A stretch of 64,000 bases of DNA, from positions 124,001 to 188,000 of the forward strand of contig NW_024882308.1 in assembly GCF_019059575.1 (NCBI RefSeq), in the 5' to 3' direction. Source of the stretch: Amphibalanus amphitrite. Taxonomy: Eukaryota; Arthropoda; Thecostraca; Balanomorpha; Balanidae. This document shows, in pieces, positions 1 through 10,264 of the stretch. The position numbers were made by a program, and so were the translations under genes. A model generated the notes under the pieces. The model did not search any database, was not told the origin of the DNA, and was given only the letters and a program-made list of their open reading frames with translations. Positions within the stretch are counted from its first letter, which is position 1, and each line of letters starts with the position of its first letter.

Positions 1-642
1 AACTGTTCAAAATTGATGACGTCAAATTCTCAAACTCAATTTTTAGCAATTCTAGACGAGCTGCATCGAATCAATACCCATCTTATGCAAAACTATCAAC
101 TTTGAAATTTGACCTTTTTTGACCTAACCTTGATTGACCTGACCTCCACCAGAAAGTGACCTTAACTGTACCTGATGGTCTTATAACCAACACCATTGAG
201 TTGGAAATGAAAAATTGGTCATAAAACATGCATCGCACAACCTTAGTAAAGTTGGGTTCATGTGGTGACCCTTGGTGACCCTTGGTGACCTGGCCTATTA
301 CCTGACCTGGTATGACCAGTGACCTCTAATAGCAAAATATGTACTAGACAACTGACGCCCTAGCGCTGATTTTCGACAAAATGCGTTTTCCTCGGTGTTA
401 TAGCGCTTTCCCTAAAAGACCCGTGAACGGTGAAACATTTTATCTTTGACCTGACGTGTGACGTCATCGGTGACCCCGAGGTCAATGAAATTTGAATTCC
501 TTCGACAAATTTGACAGGGCTATCGAACGCCGTTTGAATTTTCCGGATCCGTCCAGTAGTTTCGGAGATACGGGGGGAGGCAAAAAAAATGCCCCCCCCC
601 CCACCGCGCGGAAGGCGGCCGGGAGGCCCACCGCCTGCCGGG
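1..642 (+). mobile_element. AGGTCA-rich TTAA element, right part (cut by window start)
   Basis: This is the right part of a TTAA-type element. The tract at 470-600 (regulatory half-sites, a conserved stretch around 'cccagtagtttcggagata', then a G run and a C run) matches the copy at 37780-38401. Its GGG end abuts TTAA at 643-646. It is dense in TGACCT/AGGTCA half-sites and has no coding capacity. The short reading frame at 492-719 crosses the element end and is not a gene. Confidence 0.6.
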
Positions 643-646
643 TTAA

Positions 647-1545
647 GGTCCTAGGTCAACCGGTGACTTCTGAGGTCAGGTCAAGGGCCCCAAGGTACGG
701 TTCCGTTTTTGGTGAATAACTTCGCAAAAACGCCCGCAGAGCCGCTATTTTGGCAACATCGTGTTCACCTAACTCTGGCGCGTCGAATGATATACTTTTT
801 GTTTGGGTGAGGTCAGCTTAGGGTGTTGACCTCGGGTCACGGTCAGGTCAGCGCCCCCAGGTCACGAAGTTGGTCTTAGGAGGTCATGTCGCATATCATT
901 AGATTCGGCAGGTCTTCCTGAGTCCATTGGTGGCTTTCCCGACTCGCTAGCTCAATTTGATCGGGGTTATTGACGAAAAACTAATATAACCCTAATGACG
1001 TCATAAATGACGTCACGCAAGGTCAACATTGCAAAAATGACGCATAGAACCTTGCAAGAAGTGCACAAAATCACGGTTCTGTGTGCTTGAGATAGTTGGA
1101 GATCGTTCCCGGCGCCTGAATAGCAGTTTTCATTTTTCCCCATTGACTTACTCGTATAATGGTGAGGTCACAAAAATGATTTGAGCTCATATGACTTTTA
1201 GGAAAGATCCGAGATATGCAAGTTGTGAGACTCCTAATAGATACTACTTAGGTCCTGCAAGTTTCATTTCCCTGGGAAAGCTCCTCTGGCAATGAGGGCG
1301 TTGCGAAGTTGCGATATCTGAAGACCATGCAGAGGTTCACTTATTATGTCATTGGTCAGTGACCTGACCTGACCCGAAAATGCAGTTGGTGTCAAAAGAT
1401 CCGGCTTGAATATCAAAGGTCAGGTATGCCAAGTTTAAGCTCCCTATCGCCGGAGTGTTCGGAGCTATCGCAAAAAAAAATGTTGGCGAAATTTCATGAC
1501 CTGAGATGACCTCAGGGGCATAAAGAGGGATCATGGGTGGCAATT
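647..1545 (-). mobile_element. Family A AGGTCA element fragment, reversed
   Basis: The sequence runs as the reverse complement of the interior of the complete family A element at 4390-5416: the same TGACCT/AGGTCA blocks, the TGACGTCA pair near 1000 and the same central phrases. The poly-G ends are missing. It abuts the TTAA that closes the previous element directly, so the join is either an insertion next to an older element or a recombination between family members. Confidence 0.6.
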
Positions 1546-2522
1546 TTTCGATTCAGTGTGTCATGTCTACCTGTTATGCAATGTTTTAAATTGTTAAGTT
1601 TGACCTCCGTCCAAAAAAAGGTGCATTTCAATTTTCTCCCCTTGACCCAATGCAATGGAGAGGCCACTAAATTTTCAGGTCAGGTCAAAAATGACGTTAC
1701 ATGTGTAAAAAGAGTCCGAATGGCGGCGCTAGGGGGTAGAGATAAAGACAGCTTTTTACGAATAACGATTGAAGCGACTAAGCTAGGGAAAAACTAATAG
1801 CACCATCGTGATCCTCTCGTCAATCCGCATCGAAACATATATATGTTGACTTCAAAAGGTCAAGGTCAAAGGCTGATCTCAGGTCACGTGACCTTAAGGT
1901 CATCGTTTATATCATTCGATGCACCTTGATGAACTGAACACAATGATTCCATTCATGCGGCTGTATCTCGTTGCTGTAAGGAGTTTCTAGCAAAAAAAAA
2001 AAAAAAAATGGTGAACTGTGATGACGTCAAATGACCTTACAGTTGTCAAATAGCAACTAATAAATCAAGGTAGTCAAGGTTTGTCATGAAGTCATTTATG
2101 GTATAATAGGCCATTGCGACTCTTTTCAGGGACAAAATAATACAGTTGATCCCCCTTTGACTTATAATGGGGAGGTCACAAAATTGACCTGACCTGATAT
2201 ATCGGAATGTTGACCTGATATCAAAATTCCGAGATATACAAATTGTAGCTATAATTGACTTCATTACCTCCTGTAACTGTCAAAGTGCTCCGTCATCTAC
2301 TGTAGCTCTGACACGGTGGCAAAGTTGCTAAAAAGTGATTTGATGTTGGGTCATTCAAAGTGCCATGGTGGCCTAACCTTAGAATGTAGGAGGTTTAAAG
2401 TTGCACACGACGTGTAAAAGTGATGTGAAAATAGTCATGGTAAATTTTGCAGCGCTACGCGCTGCAGTTTTCTCACAATTTCCGAAAAACCTCAGGGGGC
2501 GGATTAGCCCCTGACGCGCGGG
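1546..2522 (-). mobile_element. Family E AGGTCA element, reversed
   Basis: Reverse-orientation relative of the element at 22661-23650. The same order of blocks is seen, ending in ...CCTCAGGGGGCGG and GCGCGGG followed by CTAA (2523-2526), a one-base variant of the expected TTAA. A run of 16 A lies near 1992. Together with the two preceding fragments it forms a three-element mosaic at the window edge. Confidence 0.6.
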
Positions 2523-2526
2523 CTAA

Positions 2527-2865
2527 TTGACATTCGCTGACTTACCTTGACCTGTCGGTTCAGCTGATCTAAGAGTGGTTTAAACATATTATAAGTGACT
2601 TTTGACAACATTTCAAACACTGCTTGCCGCTACATGGTCCTGGAGACGAGCATGGTGGGTAGTATGATGAAACATCCTCCTCACAGCAGCGTGCGAAAAT
2701 CCAGAATCACTAGTGATCGAAGAGGTGTGTAAAGTACTGACTGTCGAAAAGTCATATTCAATCCCCAGACCATAAACCAAATATATGCAGTTACTTTGAG
2801 AAAAAAGTCTGGACGGCCAGTGTTTTGTGTCTGTGTCTGTGACTGCCGCTACCATCTGCCGCCAG
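2527..2865 (+). promoter_or_regulatory. Upstream region of the GH27 gene
   Basis: Non-repeat spacer between the element ending at 2522 and the glycosidase start codon. It is AT-rich, with an 'atatatg' near 2780 that could act as a TATA-like element. A pyrimidine-rich stretch ending 'gccgccag' directly before the ATG resembles a 3' splice site, so a non-coding first exon further upstream is possible. No motif here is decisive. Confidence 0.25.
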
Positions 2866-4098
2866 ATGGCACTGCTCCGATGGACGGCGGCGGCCACGGC
2901 GCTGCTGGCGGCGCCGCACCTCGTGCTCGGTCTCGACAACGGGCTGGCGCTGACGCCGCCCCTGGGCTGGCTGGCCTGGGAGCGGTTCCGCTGCATCACC
3001 GACTGCGCTGCCGAGCCTGACAGCTGCGTCAGTGAGGCGCTGTTCCGTGCGCAGGCCGACCGAATGGCTGCCGATGGCTACCTGGCCGCCGGCTACCAGT
3101 ACATCATCATCGACGACTGCTGGTCGTCCCACGAGCGTGACGCCGAGGGGCGTCTGCAGGCCGACCCGGACCGGTTCCCCAGCGGCATCAAGGCGCTGTC
3201 CGACTACGTGCACGGCCTGGGACTCAAGCTGGGCATTTACGGAGACTATGGGACGTACACGTGCGGCGGCTACCCGGGCAGCATCGACCACATGGAGACG
3301 GACGCGCAGACGTTCGCCGATTGGGAGGTGGACTACGTGAAGCTGGACGGCTGCTACAGCGACCCTGACTCGATGGACGTCGGCTACCCCGAGTTTGGCG
3401 GATACCTTAACGCCACCGGTCGGCCGATGGTGTACTCGTGCTCGTGGCCCGCGTACCAGTCGAACCCCGACTACCCAGCCATCGCCCGCGCCTGCAACCT
3501 CTGGCGCAACTTTGACGACATCCAGGACTCGTGGGACTCGGTGGCGTCCATCATCGACTTTTACGGCGACCATCAGGAGGAGCTGATCCCAGTGGCCGGG
3601 CCGGGCCACTGGAACGACCCGGACATGCTGATCGTGGGCGACTTCGGGCTGAGCTACGAGCAGAGCCGCGCCCAGATGGCCGTCTGGTCGGTGCTGGCGG
3701 CCCCGCTCATTATGTCGGTGGACCTGCGCACCATCCGACCCGAGTATGCGGCCATCCTGCAGAACAGCGCCGCGCTCGCCATCAACCAGGATCGGCTGGG
3801 CATCCAGGGCAGGCGCGTGTTCCAGGACCAGGGCATGGAGATCTGGCGGCGTGCAATCACGCCCCAGGTGGACGAGCAGTTCTCGTACGCGCTGGCGTTC
3901 CTGGACCGGCGCACGGACGGCACGCCGAGCCGGCTGACGATGACGCTGCGCGAGCTCGGCCTCGACAGTCCGACCGGCTACCGGGTGCAGGAGGTGTTCG
4001 ACGGCCAGTCCTACGGCACGCTGCTGCCGGAAGACTCCATCACCGTCCATGTCAACCCAACCGGTGTCACCTTCCTGCGCTGCGATCTGGTGGCCTAG
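2866..4098 (+). CDS. GH27 alpha-N-acetylgalactosaminidase / alpha-galactosidase-like, single exon
   Basis: A 410-residue lysosomal-type glycoside hydrolase that removes terminal alpha-linked GalNAc or galactose from glycoconjugates. The ATG at 2866 was preferred over an in-frame ATG 39 bases upstream because it gives a good signal peptide (residues 1-22, MALLRWTAAATALLAAPHLV...), followed by the family start LDNGLALTPPLGWLAWERF. The TIM barrel carries the nucleophile in DYVKLDGC (Asp161) and the acid/base in RNFDDIQDSW (Asp218). The specificity loop reads YSCSWPAY (Ser193, Ala196), the small residues of N-acetylgalactosaminidases; alpha-galactosidases have Glu and Leu there. Length matches the family. 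Unusually for an animal member, no intron interrupts the frame. Codon use is GC-rich. The nearest neighbours on both sides are transposable elements, and no AATAAA is obvious before the element at 4390. Confidence 0.93.
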   Translation: MALLRWTAAATALLAAPHLVLGLDNGLALTPPLGWLAWERFRCITDCAAEPDSCVSEALFRAQADRMAADGYLAAGYQYIIIDDCWSSHERDAEGRLQADPDRFPSGIKALSDYVHGLGLKLGIYGDYGTYTCGGYPGSIDHMETDAQTFADWEVDYVKLDGCYSDPDSMDVGYPEFGGYLNATGRPMVYSCSWPAYQSNPDYPAIARACNLWRNFDDIQDSWDSVASIIDFYGDHQEELIPVAGPGHWNDPDMLIVGDFGLSYEQSRAQMAVWSVLAAPLIMSVDLRTIRPEYAAILQNSAALAINQDRLGIQGRRVFQDQGMEIWRRAITPQVDEQFSYALAFLDRRTDGTPSRLTMTLRELGLDSPTGYRVQEVFDGQSYGTLLPEDSITVHVNPTGVTFLRCDLVA

Positions 4099-4547
4099 TG
4101 TTGCCATGTGTTAATACAGCCGATTTGATGTGAGGTGACCTTTCATAAGCGTGTCCGTAGTGTATGCAGACATGCGCACAGGGTTTTTGAATGTGAGACA
4201 CTGCCTCCAGACCGGATCACCTATGCCAGAGACGTTTCCCAGAAGAAAACTCCCAAAGTAATTCAATCTCGTTTTGCTGGAACTTTTGTTTATGTAAGCC
4301 GTGTTAATTATCAACATGGCCTGCGTTTCAATTCTTGTCTTGTGTAAAACTGTATGTCTAGACACTTTTTCATACTGAACGCGAATTAACCCTCGCCGGC
4401 CGAGGGGGGGGGGGGGTGCCACCCCCCATAGGTTTTTTTTTTCGCGATAGCTCCGAACACGCTGGGGATAGAGAGCTGAAACTTGGCATACTTGACCTTT
4501 GATTCAAGCCGGATCTTTTGACACCAACCGCATTTTTTGGTCAGGTC

Positions 4548-4560
4548 AGGTCACTGACCT
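4548..4560. promoter_or_regulatory. Perfect IR1 nuclear-receptor site (AGGTCA n TGACCT)
   Basis: AGGTCACTGACCT is a perfect inverted repeat with one spacer base, the consensus form bound by arthropod ecdysone receptor/USP dimers. The same 13-mer (C or T as spacer) recurs at 17393, 26173, 38869, 39042 and 49134, always inside TTAA elements. The sequence match is direct; receptor binding is inference. Confidence 0.55.
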
Positions 4561-4887
4561 ATGACGTCATAAGTGAACCTCTGCACGGTCTTCAGATATC
4601 GCAACTTCGCAACGCCCTCACTGCCAGAGGAGATGTCACAGGGAAATGAAACTTCCAGGATCTAGTATCCATTATAAGTCTCACAACTTGTATATCTCGG
4701 ATTTTTCCTTAAGGTCATATGAGGTCAGGTCATTTTCGTGACCTCACCATTATAAGTCAATGGGGAAAAATGAAAACTGCTATTCTGGCGCCGGGAACGA
4801 TCTCCAACTATCTCAAGCACACAGAATCGTGATTTGATGCACTCCTTGCAAGGTTAGATGCGTCAGTTTTGCAATGTTGACCTTGCA

Positions 4888-4907
4888 TGACGTCATTTAT
4901 GACGTCA
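4888..4907. promoter_or_regulatory. Tandem CRE-like TGACGTCA pair
   Basis: Two full 8-bp TGACGTCA palindromes at 4888-4895 and 4900-4907, the consensus for CREB/ATF-type bZIP factors, four bases apart. The pair is kept in the second family A copy (around 17733-17752), and single CRE palindromes recur throughout the other TTAA families. Confidence 0.5.
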
Positions 4908-5439
4908 TCAAGGTCATATTAGTTTTTCGTCAATAACTCTTGATCAACTTGAGCTAGCGAGTCGAGAAAGCCACCAATGGACTCAGGAAGACCTGCCGAA
5001 TCGAATGATATGCGACATGACCTCTTTCGACAAACTTCGTGACCTGGGGGTGCTGACCTGACCTTGACCTGAGGTCAACACCCCAAGTTGACCTGACCCC
5101 GACAAAAAGTATATCATTCGACGCGCCTGAGCGAGGCAAACACGATGCTACCAAAATCGGCGCTCTGCGGCCGTTTTTTGCGAAGTTATTCACCAAAAAC
5201 TGAACCGTACCTTGGGGCACTTGATCTGACCTCAGAGGTCACCGGTTGACCTAGGACCTTAAAATCGGGTACCAATCTCTGCGTCTCGTAACGGCGCACA
5301 CGCTCGTTTTTTTCGCGACGCGCTAGCTCCACCAGGGGCGAAACGGCGAAGGGGTCGTACCCGCCCCCCCCCCCTCGGCCGGCGCGTATGTAGAAAACCA
5401 ATAGGTCCGGCGAGGGTTAAACTTCAGTCATGCATTTAA

Positions 5440-6599
5440 CCCAACCACCCTGTCGCGCTTTTTTTGCGTGTGAAATTGAATAAAAAAAAAACGCGGCGCG
5501 TAGCGCTGCGCCGCAGTAGCTTTTTGTATATCAATTATGGACAATGTGTGAAATTTTTGACCCCAGGTCATGTCAGGTCAGGTCACCAGGTCAAGTTATT
5601 TGACCAAGCCTAACAAAGTTTGCAATCATGTCCAGCCTGCAGTGTTTGTCAGAGAGGTTTTAAACTTGGTAGATGGCATGATGTTGTGGGCACCTATAAT
5701 TTGTATATCGGATTTCTTATATCCGTGACCTAAGGTCAGGACAGTGGCGTGACCTTTCCATTATAAGTCAATGACGAAAAATGAGAATGCCTCTAGATCC
5801 GTTTGTACGGATAGGAACAGTCAAAATACTTCAGAATCACAATGACTTGGACCACCCGTGACGACCAAGGTGCCTTTTTTGCTGATAGCTTCTATGTAGA
5901 AAGGTCATCCGAGGTCATTTGAGATTACAAACAGATTTTTGCCAAACACTCTCGATTGAAAAGAGATGGAACGCTGGGGATGGCTTCATTGTGTTTGTCT
6001 TGTCGAGACACATATAATGATATGCAGCATGACCTATTTTGGTCACCGCGTGACCTTGACCTGAGGTCAAAATTTGACCTTGACCTTTCCAGGTAAAAAA
6101 ATATATTTTTTGAAGCGACTGAAGGAGATTAACACGACAGTGCCATTGCCAATTCCTCATCTTTGCTGGTTCGAAAGATATTCGTGAAAAAAATGTTATC
6201 CAAAAACAGCGATTTTCACAGTGTTTGACTTATGGAGGCTTAACCGTTGACCTGAGGTCAATTTGGATGATGACCTTATCAAAAGAACTGTTCAAAGGCA
6301 ATCGATTGCTTTTCCATGCGTTTTTCTAGCTATCATAGTTCCTGAGATAACGGCATGTTTTCTGAAAAAAATATAATGACATGTGGCAAATTTTGACCTT
6401 TGATGACCTCTGGTGACCCCAATATTTCTCTAAGATGAAAAATGATTGAAATACTTTCAAACCTACGCATTGAGAGCTATCGACTGCTTTTTACCGCGTC
6501 TTTCTAGCTCTCTTAGTTTTACTGTTTTTGAGTTAGAGGTGGGTGGTAACATATGCCTCCCCCCCCCCCACACACACACTATGGCGAAGTTGGCTGAGA
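5440..6599 (+). mobile_element. Family B TTAA element, degraded ends
   Basis: Starts at CCC after TTAA (5436-5439) and runs to GGCGAAG before a degenerate TTGG (6600-6603). The left part is the reverse complement of the right part of the element ending at 12126, including the GC-rich hairpin block near 5490-5515 and a Dde-like run of GGTCA half-sites. The left poly-G tract has been lost; a C run survives near 6558-6571. Confidence 0.55.
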
Positions 6600-6603
6600 C
6601 CGC

Positions 6604-7152
6604 CACTGGGGCGTGGGTTAAGTCACATATTGAAGCTCTGTTGGATTCGAATTATATCTATTCCTTGGGGACAATCAGCTCCATCTCGGATGGCAGGAGC
6701 CATGGACCCTCTTTGGGCTAGACAATACCTAGCGGTATCACTTAACGAAAGTACATTTTAGTCTTTTCAGGCATGGAATACGGTCTCTGACATTTAGTTG
6801 TCTTTCTTTTACCCAGAACGAGTGTCTTATATCTGAGTTTGGCATTTCTAAGACTAAAAAATATTAGGTCTTGGGTCCTTACTGGACTCTAGCATGTCTT
6901 ATTTGATCCTTCGCAGACTTATGACGGGTCCTTTTAGGACAAGGAATGGCACCCGGGACTATGTGTGAAAAACTAACCAGGCCTATACAGACCTCTCGGA
7001 CTTGATTTGGATTCGACTTCGACTAAACAGGCCTTCCTTGACTGAGTAAGGGTCCCGAAGACCTGAAAATGCATATCAGTCTAGGCCTGAGATAGGGCTG
7101 AAACGGCCTGAGAAAATCTGTGAAGCCTGACATTGATCATCTTAGCTCTTAA
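6604..7152. other. Spacer without recognised features
   Basis: About 550 bases between two TTAA elements. No long reading frame, no half-site clusters and no terminal repeats that I can pair. I see nothing supportable here. Confidence 0.3.
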
Positions 7153-7156
7153 TTAA

Positions 7157-8169
7157 CCCTCAACCGCACAGAGGGGGGCACCCCCAGGTAGTTTTTCTGC
7201 TCTGCACTAAACATTTTTTACCGCTAGAAGCCTGGGTTTTCGTATAGCTGCTTCTCTATCCCTTCTCAATGACCCCTGAAAATTTCAAGTTTCTGTGGTT
7301 TTTGGTTTCGGAGATATGACCTTGTTCTTCAGGTCATGTCATGACCCAAATGACCAATACCCGATATCTTGCGTTGGCTATGGGTCTTCTGAGCTTTTTG
7401 ACACCTTGATTTCGGTATTTTTTTTTTTGCTAGTCTTACCCCCCCCCCCCCCACCTATCATGGAACATCTTCGACGACGTAGAGACGACGACGTAGATTA
7501 TTCGACGATGTAAGTACAGATGTAAGAGTCAAGGTCAAGGTCAACCTAGGTCATCTAAGAACATTTCATTTCAGGCTAGCTGAATTTACTTTTCGTGAAG
7601 ATTTTTTTTTACTGCATTTTTTTGTAAAAGCTTCTCAGTTCATGATCCCATGTAATAGGGACGCACAAACCAACCGGTGCTCACATCAATATACACACAG
7701 AGACACACAGACATACAAACACATATCATTGACCTTGACTTAACTTAACCTGAAATGACCACAGCCGGTAAAAACCTAGTCGGATAGTGTGACAAAAAAG
7801 AGCTGTTCTAGCTGGTTTGGCACCACAAACGGCAGCGTCATCGGTATATGATGGGCACCGCTCGTGATGTTCCAACCGTGTCCCCAAACAGCAACACTTT
7901 TTAGTTTCACCTGACCTGGAAGGTCATGATTGACTTAATGAGGTAACATTGGGTACCATTAGATTCGACTCTTCCCAACGAATCTGTTGGTCCTTGCCGC
8001 GACGCTCTATCTCCAGCAGCGAATAATAAATAGAAATTAATAACAGATAATTTCTTTCTAACTAATAATAAATAGAAAATAAATAACAGAAATAGCGCAG
8101 TGGGTGGCAACCCCCACCCCCCACCCCATGTGCGTTCTAGGATGGAAAAATGGCATGTGCGGGCGAGGG
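7157..8169 (+). mobile_element. Family C TTAA element, complete
   Basis: 1,013-bp element with TTAA at 7153-7156 and 8170-8173. The left end is CCCTCAACCGCACAGAGGGG and the right end is ...TGTGCGGGCGAGGG. The interior includes a poly-C run (about 7440-7452) and 'aggtcaaggtcaaggtca'-type half-sites near 7530. Two more copies exist: 33743-36532 (interrupted by a Penelope-like element) and 23820-25368 (reversed and interrupted by a hAT-like element). Confidence 0.8.
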
Positions 8170-8173
8170 TTAA

Positions 8174-10260
8174 GGGTTGAAAGCGTAGTTGCAAGACAAG
8201 ACTCTGATTTTTTAAAATGCACTCGCAACTCCTACCTGAAGCGCTGGCCCAGAGAAGGAGCAGTGTCGGCACTGAGAGCGCCTTTCTCGCCATGTCTTGT
8301 CTGTGCCCTACCCACGGAGCCGGGCACCTACGGACGATCAGAGTGCGCCGCTGTCCATGGAGGCAGGTGGCCCCGCAGCCTCGCCGCGCCACTGAGTCCC
8401 GGTCACTGGTGTCGGCGGCGGCGGACCGGACTTGCCACGTCGGCCCCATTGATTGCAGGCCGTCCGCCATCGGCGTTCCGTACGCCGCCAACGGAGGAGT
8501 TATAGGCCTGGGGCTCCGCTGAGGCGGCAAACTGATGTGTGTCCCTGCCCAGGTGCGGCGCAGGGACACACATCAGTGTGTGTAGACGCAGATGGCCCCC
8601 GGCCACTGCTCGCGCCACCATCGCCCGCATCTGCTCCCTGCCACCCCTCGGTCACCTGGCCACCTCAGAGACTTGGCCGTGGACAGATCTGTATTGGACC
8701 GCTCTGGATCCCGTCTTCGATCATTCGATTGTTACTGCAAACACATTCACACAATACGAGCTCGAGTCAAATACCAGTTGGCACGATGCCAAAATGGGTC
8801 ACAACACAGCTCGGGGTCCAAGAACTCTGTTTAACATTCTACAAGCAAGTAAAGAAATCAAGCAATACACAGCAGACGTTGAGGTATTGAAATTCAAAGC
8901 AGATAGACAATGAACATTTTTAGTGATAACATACCGGCTTATCCCGTCTCTGGCGCGCTGCCAAACGACCACGGCGACCGAACTCACGAGGCCACCAGGG
9001 CAGCCTCCACAAACAAGCTCCACAGCTTGTCCTCCCCGAATCGGGGGCAACCGAGCCACTGTCCCGGAGAATCGAACATATCAGCTCATGTAAACCGGTT
9101 TTCACATTAAAGTTATACAACAAAAACGAATATTCATCACATAAATTCAATTGAGAAGTTACAATATTAGATTCAGCAGTTACAAACCTCTAGAACCTCA
9201 CTCACCGGTACCAAAATCCGGAGCACCCGCAACACATCCGCCTCCAATCATGGCGGGGAACGAAAAGACCAAGATACCTATAAGAAACAGGTAGATCCGA
9301 TGTTTGAAAGTAAAGCCCCAGTCACAAATTTGACGCACCTGTGACATTTCCTGACACCCACGTGACTATTGTATTAACTTTTGTGTTTTGCGATGTTTTG
9401 ACCTTATTTAAAGTACTGAAAGCTCAAAATGTATGATTAATGTTGTTTAAAGCAGCATATTAATAATTATGTTTGTAAATTATCGATAAGCTGCTTATAG
9501 CAGGTCACGTGATTGCTACCAGATTATGTGCTCAGAAAGCATCTTTTCAACTTCGATTTTGAACAATTTTTACCTCCTTTGAGGCCAAATGATGGACGGT
9601 TTGAGGCACACGATGAAATGCTGAATCTATTGATGCCAAAATTTGTTCGTTTTTTGCATTTTTAGACTACTATATCCTGGCTCAAACTTTGACCAGTTTG
9701 TGTGTAAACCATATGGTGAAGGGAAAACTTCACGCCCAGCAGGCGTCTTTACAGTGCTGCCAAATCGTGTTTGGTGGGGGTCGGAAAAGACCGCCTTCCG
9801 CGCAGTCGGACTCGAGATCAGAACCGGTCACGTGACTGCCAGCGCGGCATTCGAAATTTCGGAAAACACAATATCCGCTTACAACCAGCACAATCGGTGC
9901 CCTACGAGATAGTACAAATATTCCAATGATATTTCAAAAGCAATTAATTAACAACGCCAGCTAATTAATGAAAACACGCGCACTATATCCCTACGCACAA
10001 GCGTTCAGCGGCCCGCCGCTCCAACGCGCACTTCGGCTCCTAGAGCCGCCGGTTTTATCGGGAAACGAGCACGAAGGATATGTGAAACGGGTCGGAAGAA
10101 GGACAAGCTGCAGGAAAGGATAGGATAGGACGGGCGCCATCTACAGTGTGGATTACTCGATTATATACCAAGAACAATTGTGTGTGTAGCAAATAACGTC
10201 AACGTACGTAAAGGGCATCCTTCTGCACACTTGATGGTCATTGTTACGTCATAATGAATT
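8174..10260. other. Spacer; GC-rich block 8220-8700, no gene recognised
   Basis: About 2 kb without a gene I can name. The part from 8220 to 8700 is GC-rich and has short overlapping reading frames on both strands, none with a recognisable domain. From 9100 on the sequence is AT-rich with no frame of note. A strong hairpin at 8531-8577 is listed separately. Confidence 0.3.
8531..8577. repeat. Perfect 18-bp inverted repeat (hairpin)
   Basis: ACTGATGTGTGTCCCTGC at 8531-8548 is exactly complementary to 8560-8577, with an 11-base loop. It could be the collapsed remnant of an inverted-repeat element. No downstream T run or coding context suggests a terminator. Confidence 0.7.
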
Positions 10261-10264
10261 TTAA

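Larger units (their letters stand above)
4390..5416 (+). mobile_element. Family A TTAA element, complete
   Basis: Complete 1,027-bp element with TTAA on both sides (4386-4389, 5417-5420). It begins CCCTCGCCGGCCGAGGGGGG and ends with the complement; the right end has an extra segment of about 34 bp between the terminal CCCTCGCCGG-type block and the poly-C run. The interior holds many AGGTCA/TGACCT half-sites, a perfect inverted repeat AGGTCACTGACCT (4548-4560) and three TGACGTCA palindromes (4562, 4888, 4900). There is no transposase. A near-identical copy sits at 17233-18257. The TTAA target and CCC...GGG ends resemble piggyBac-type elements; that assignment is inference. Confidence 0.85.

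Noticed and set aside
2791..4107. 438-codon minus-strand frame opposite the glycosidase
   Set aside because: It is a shadow of a GC-rich gene with biased third positions; the plus strand has all family motifs.
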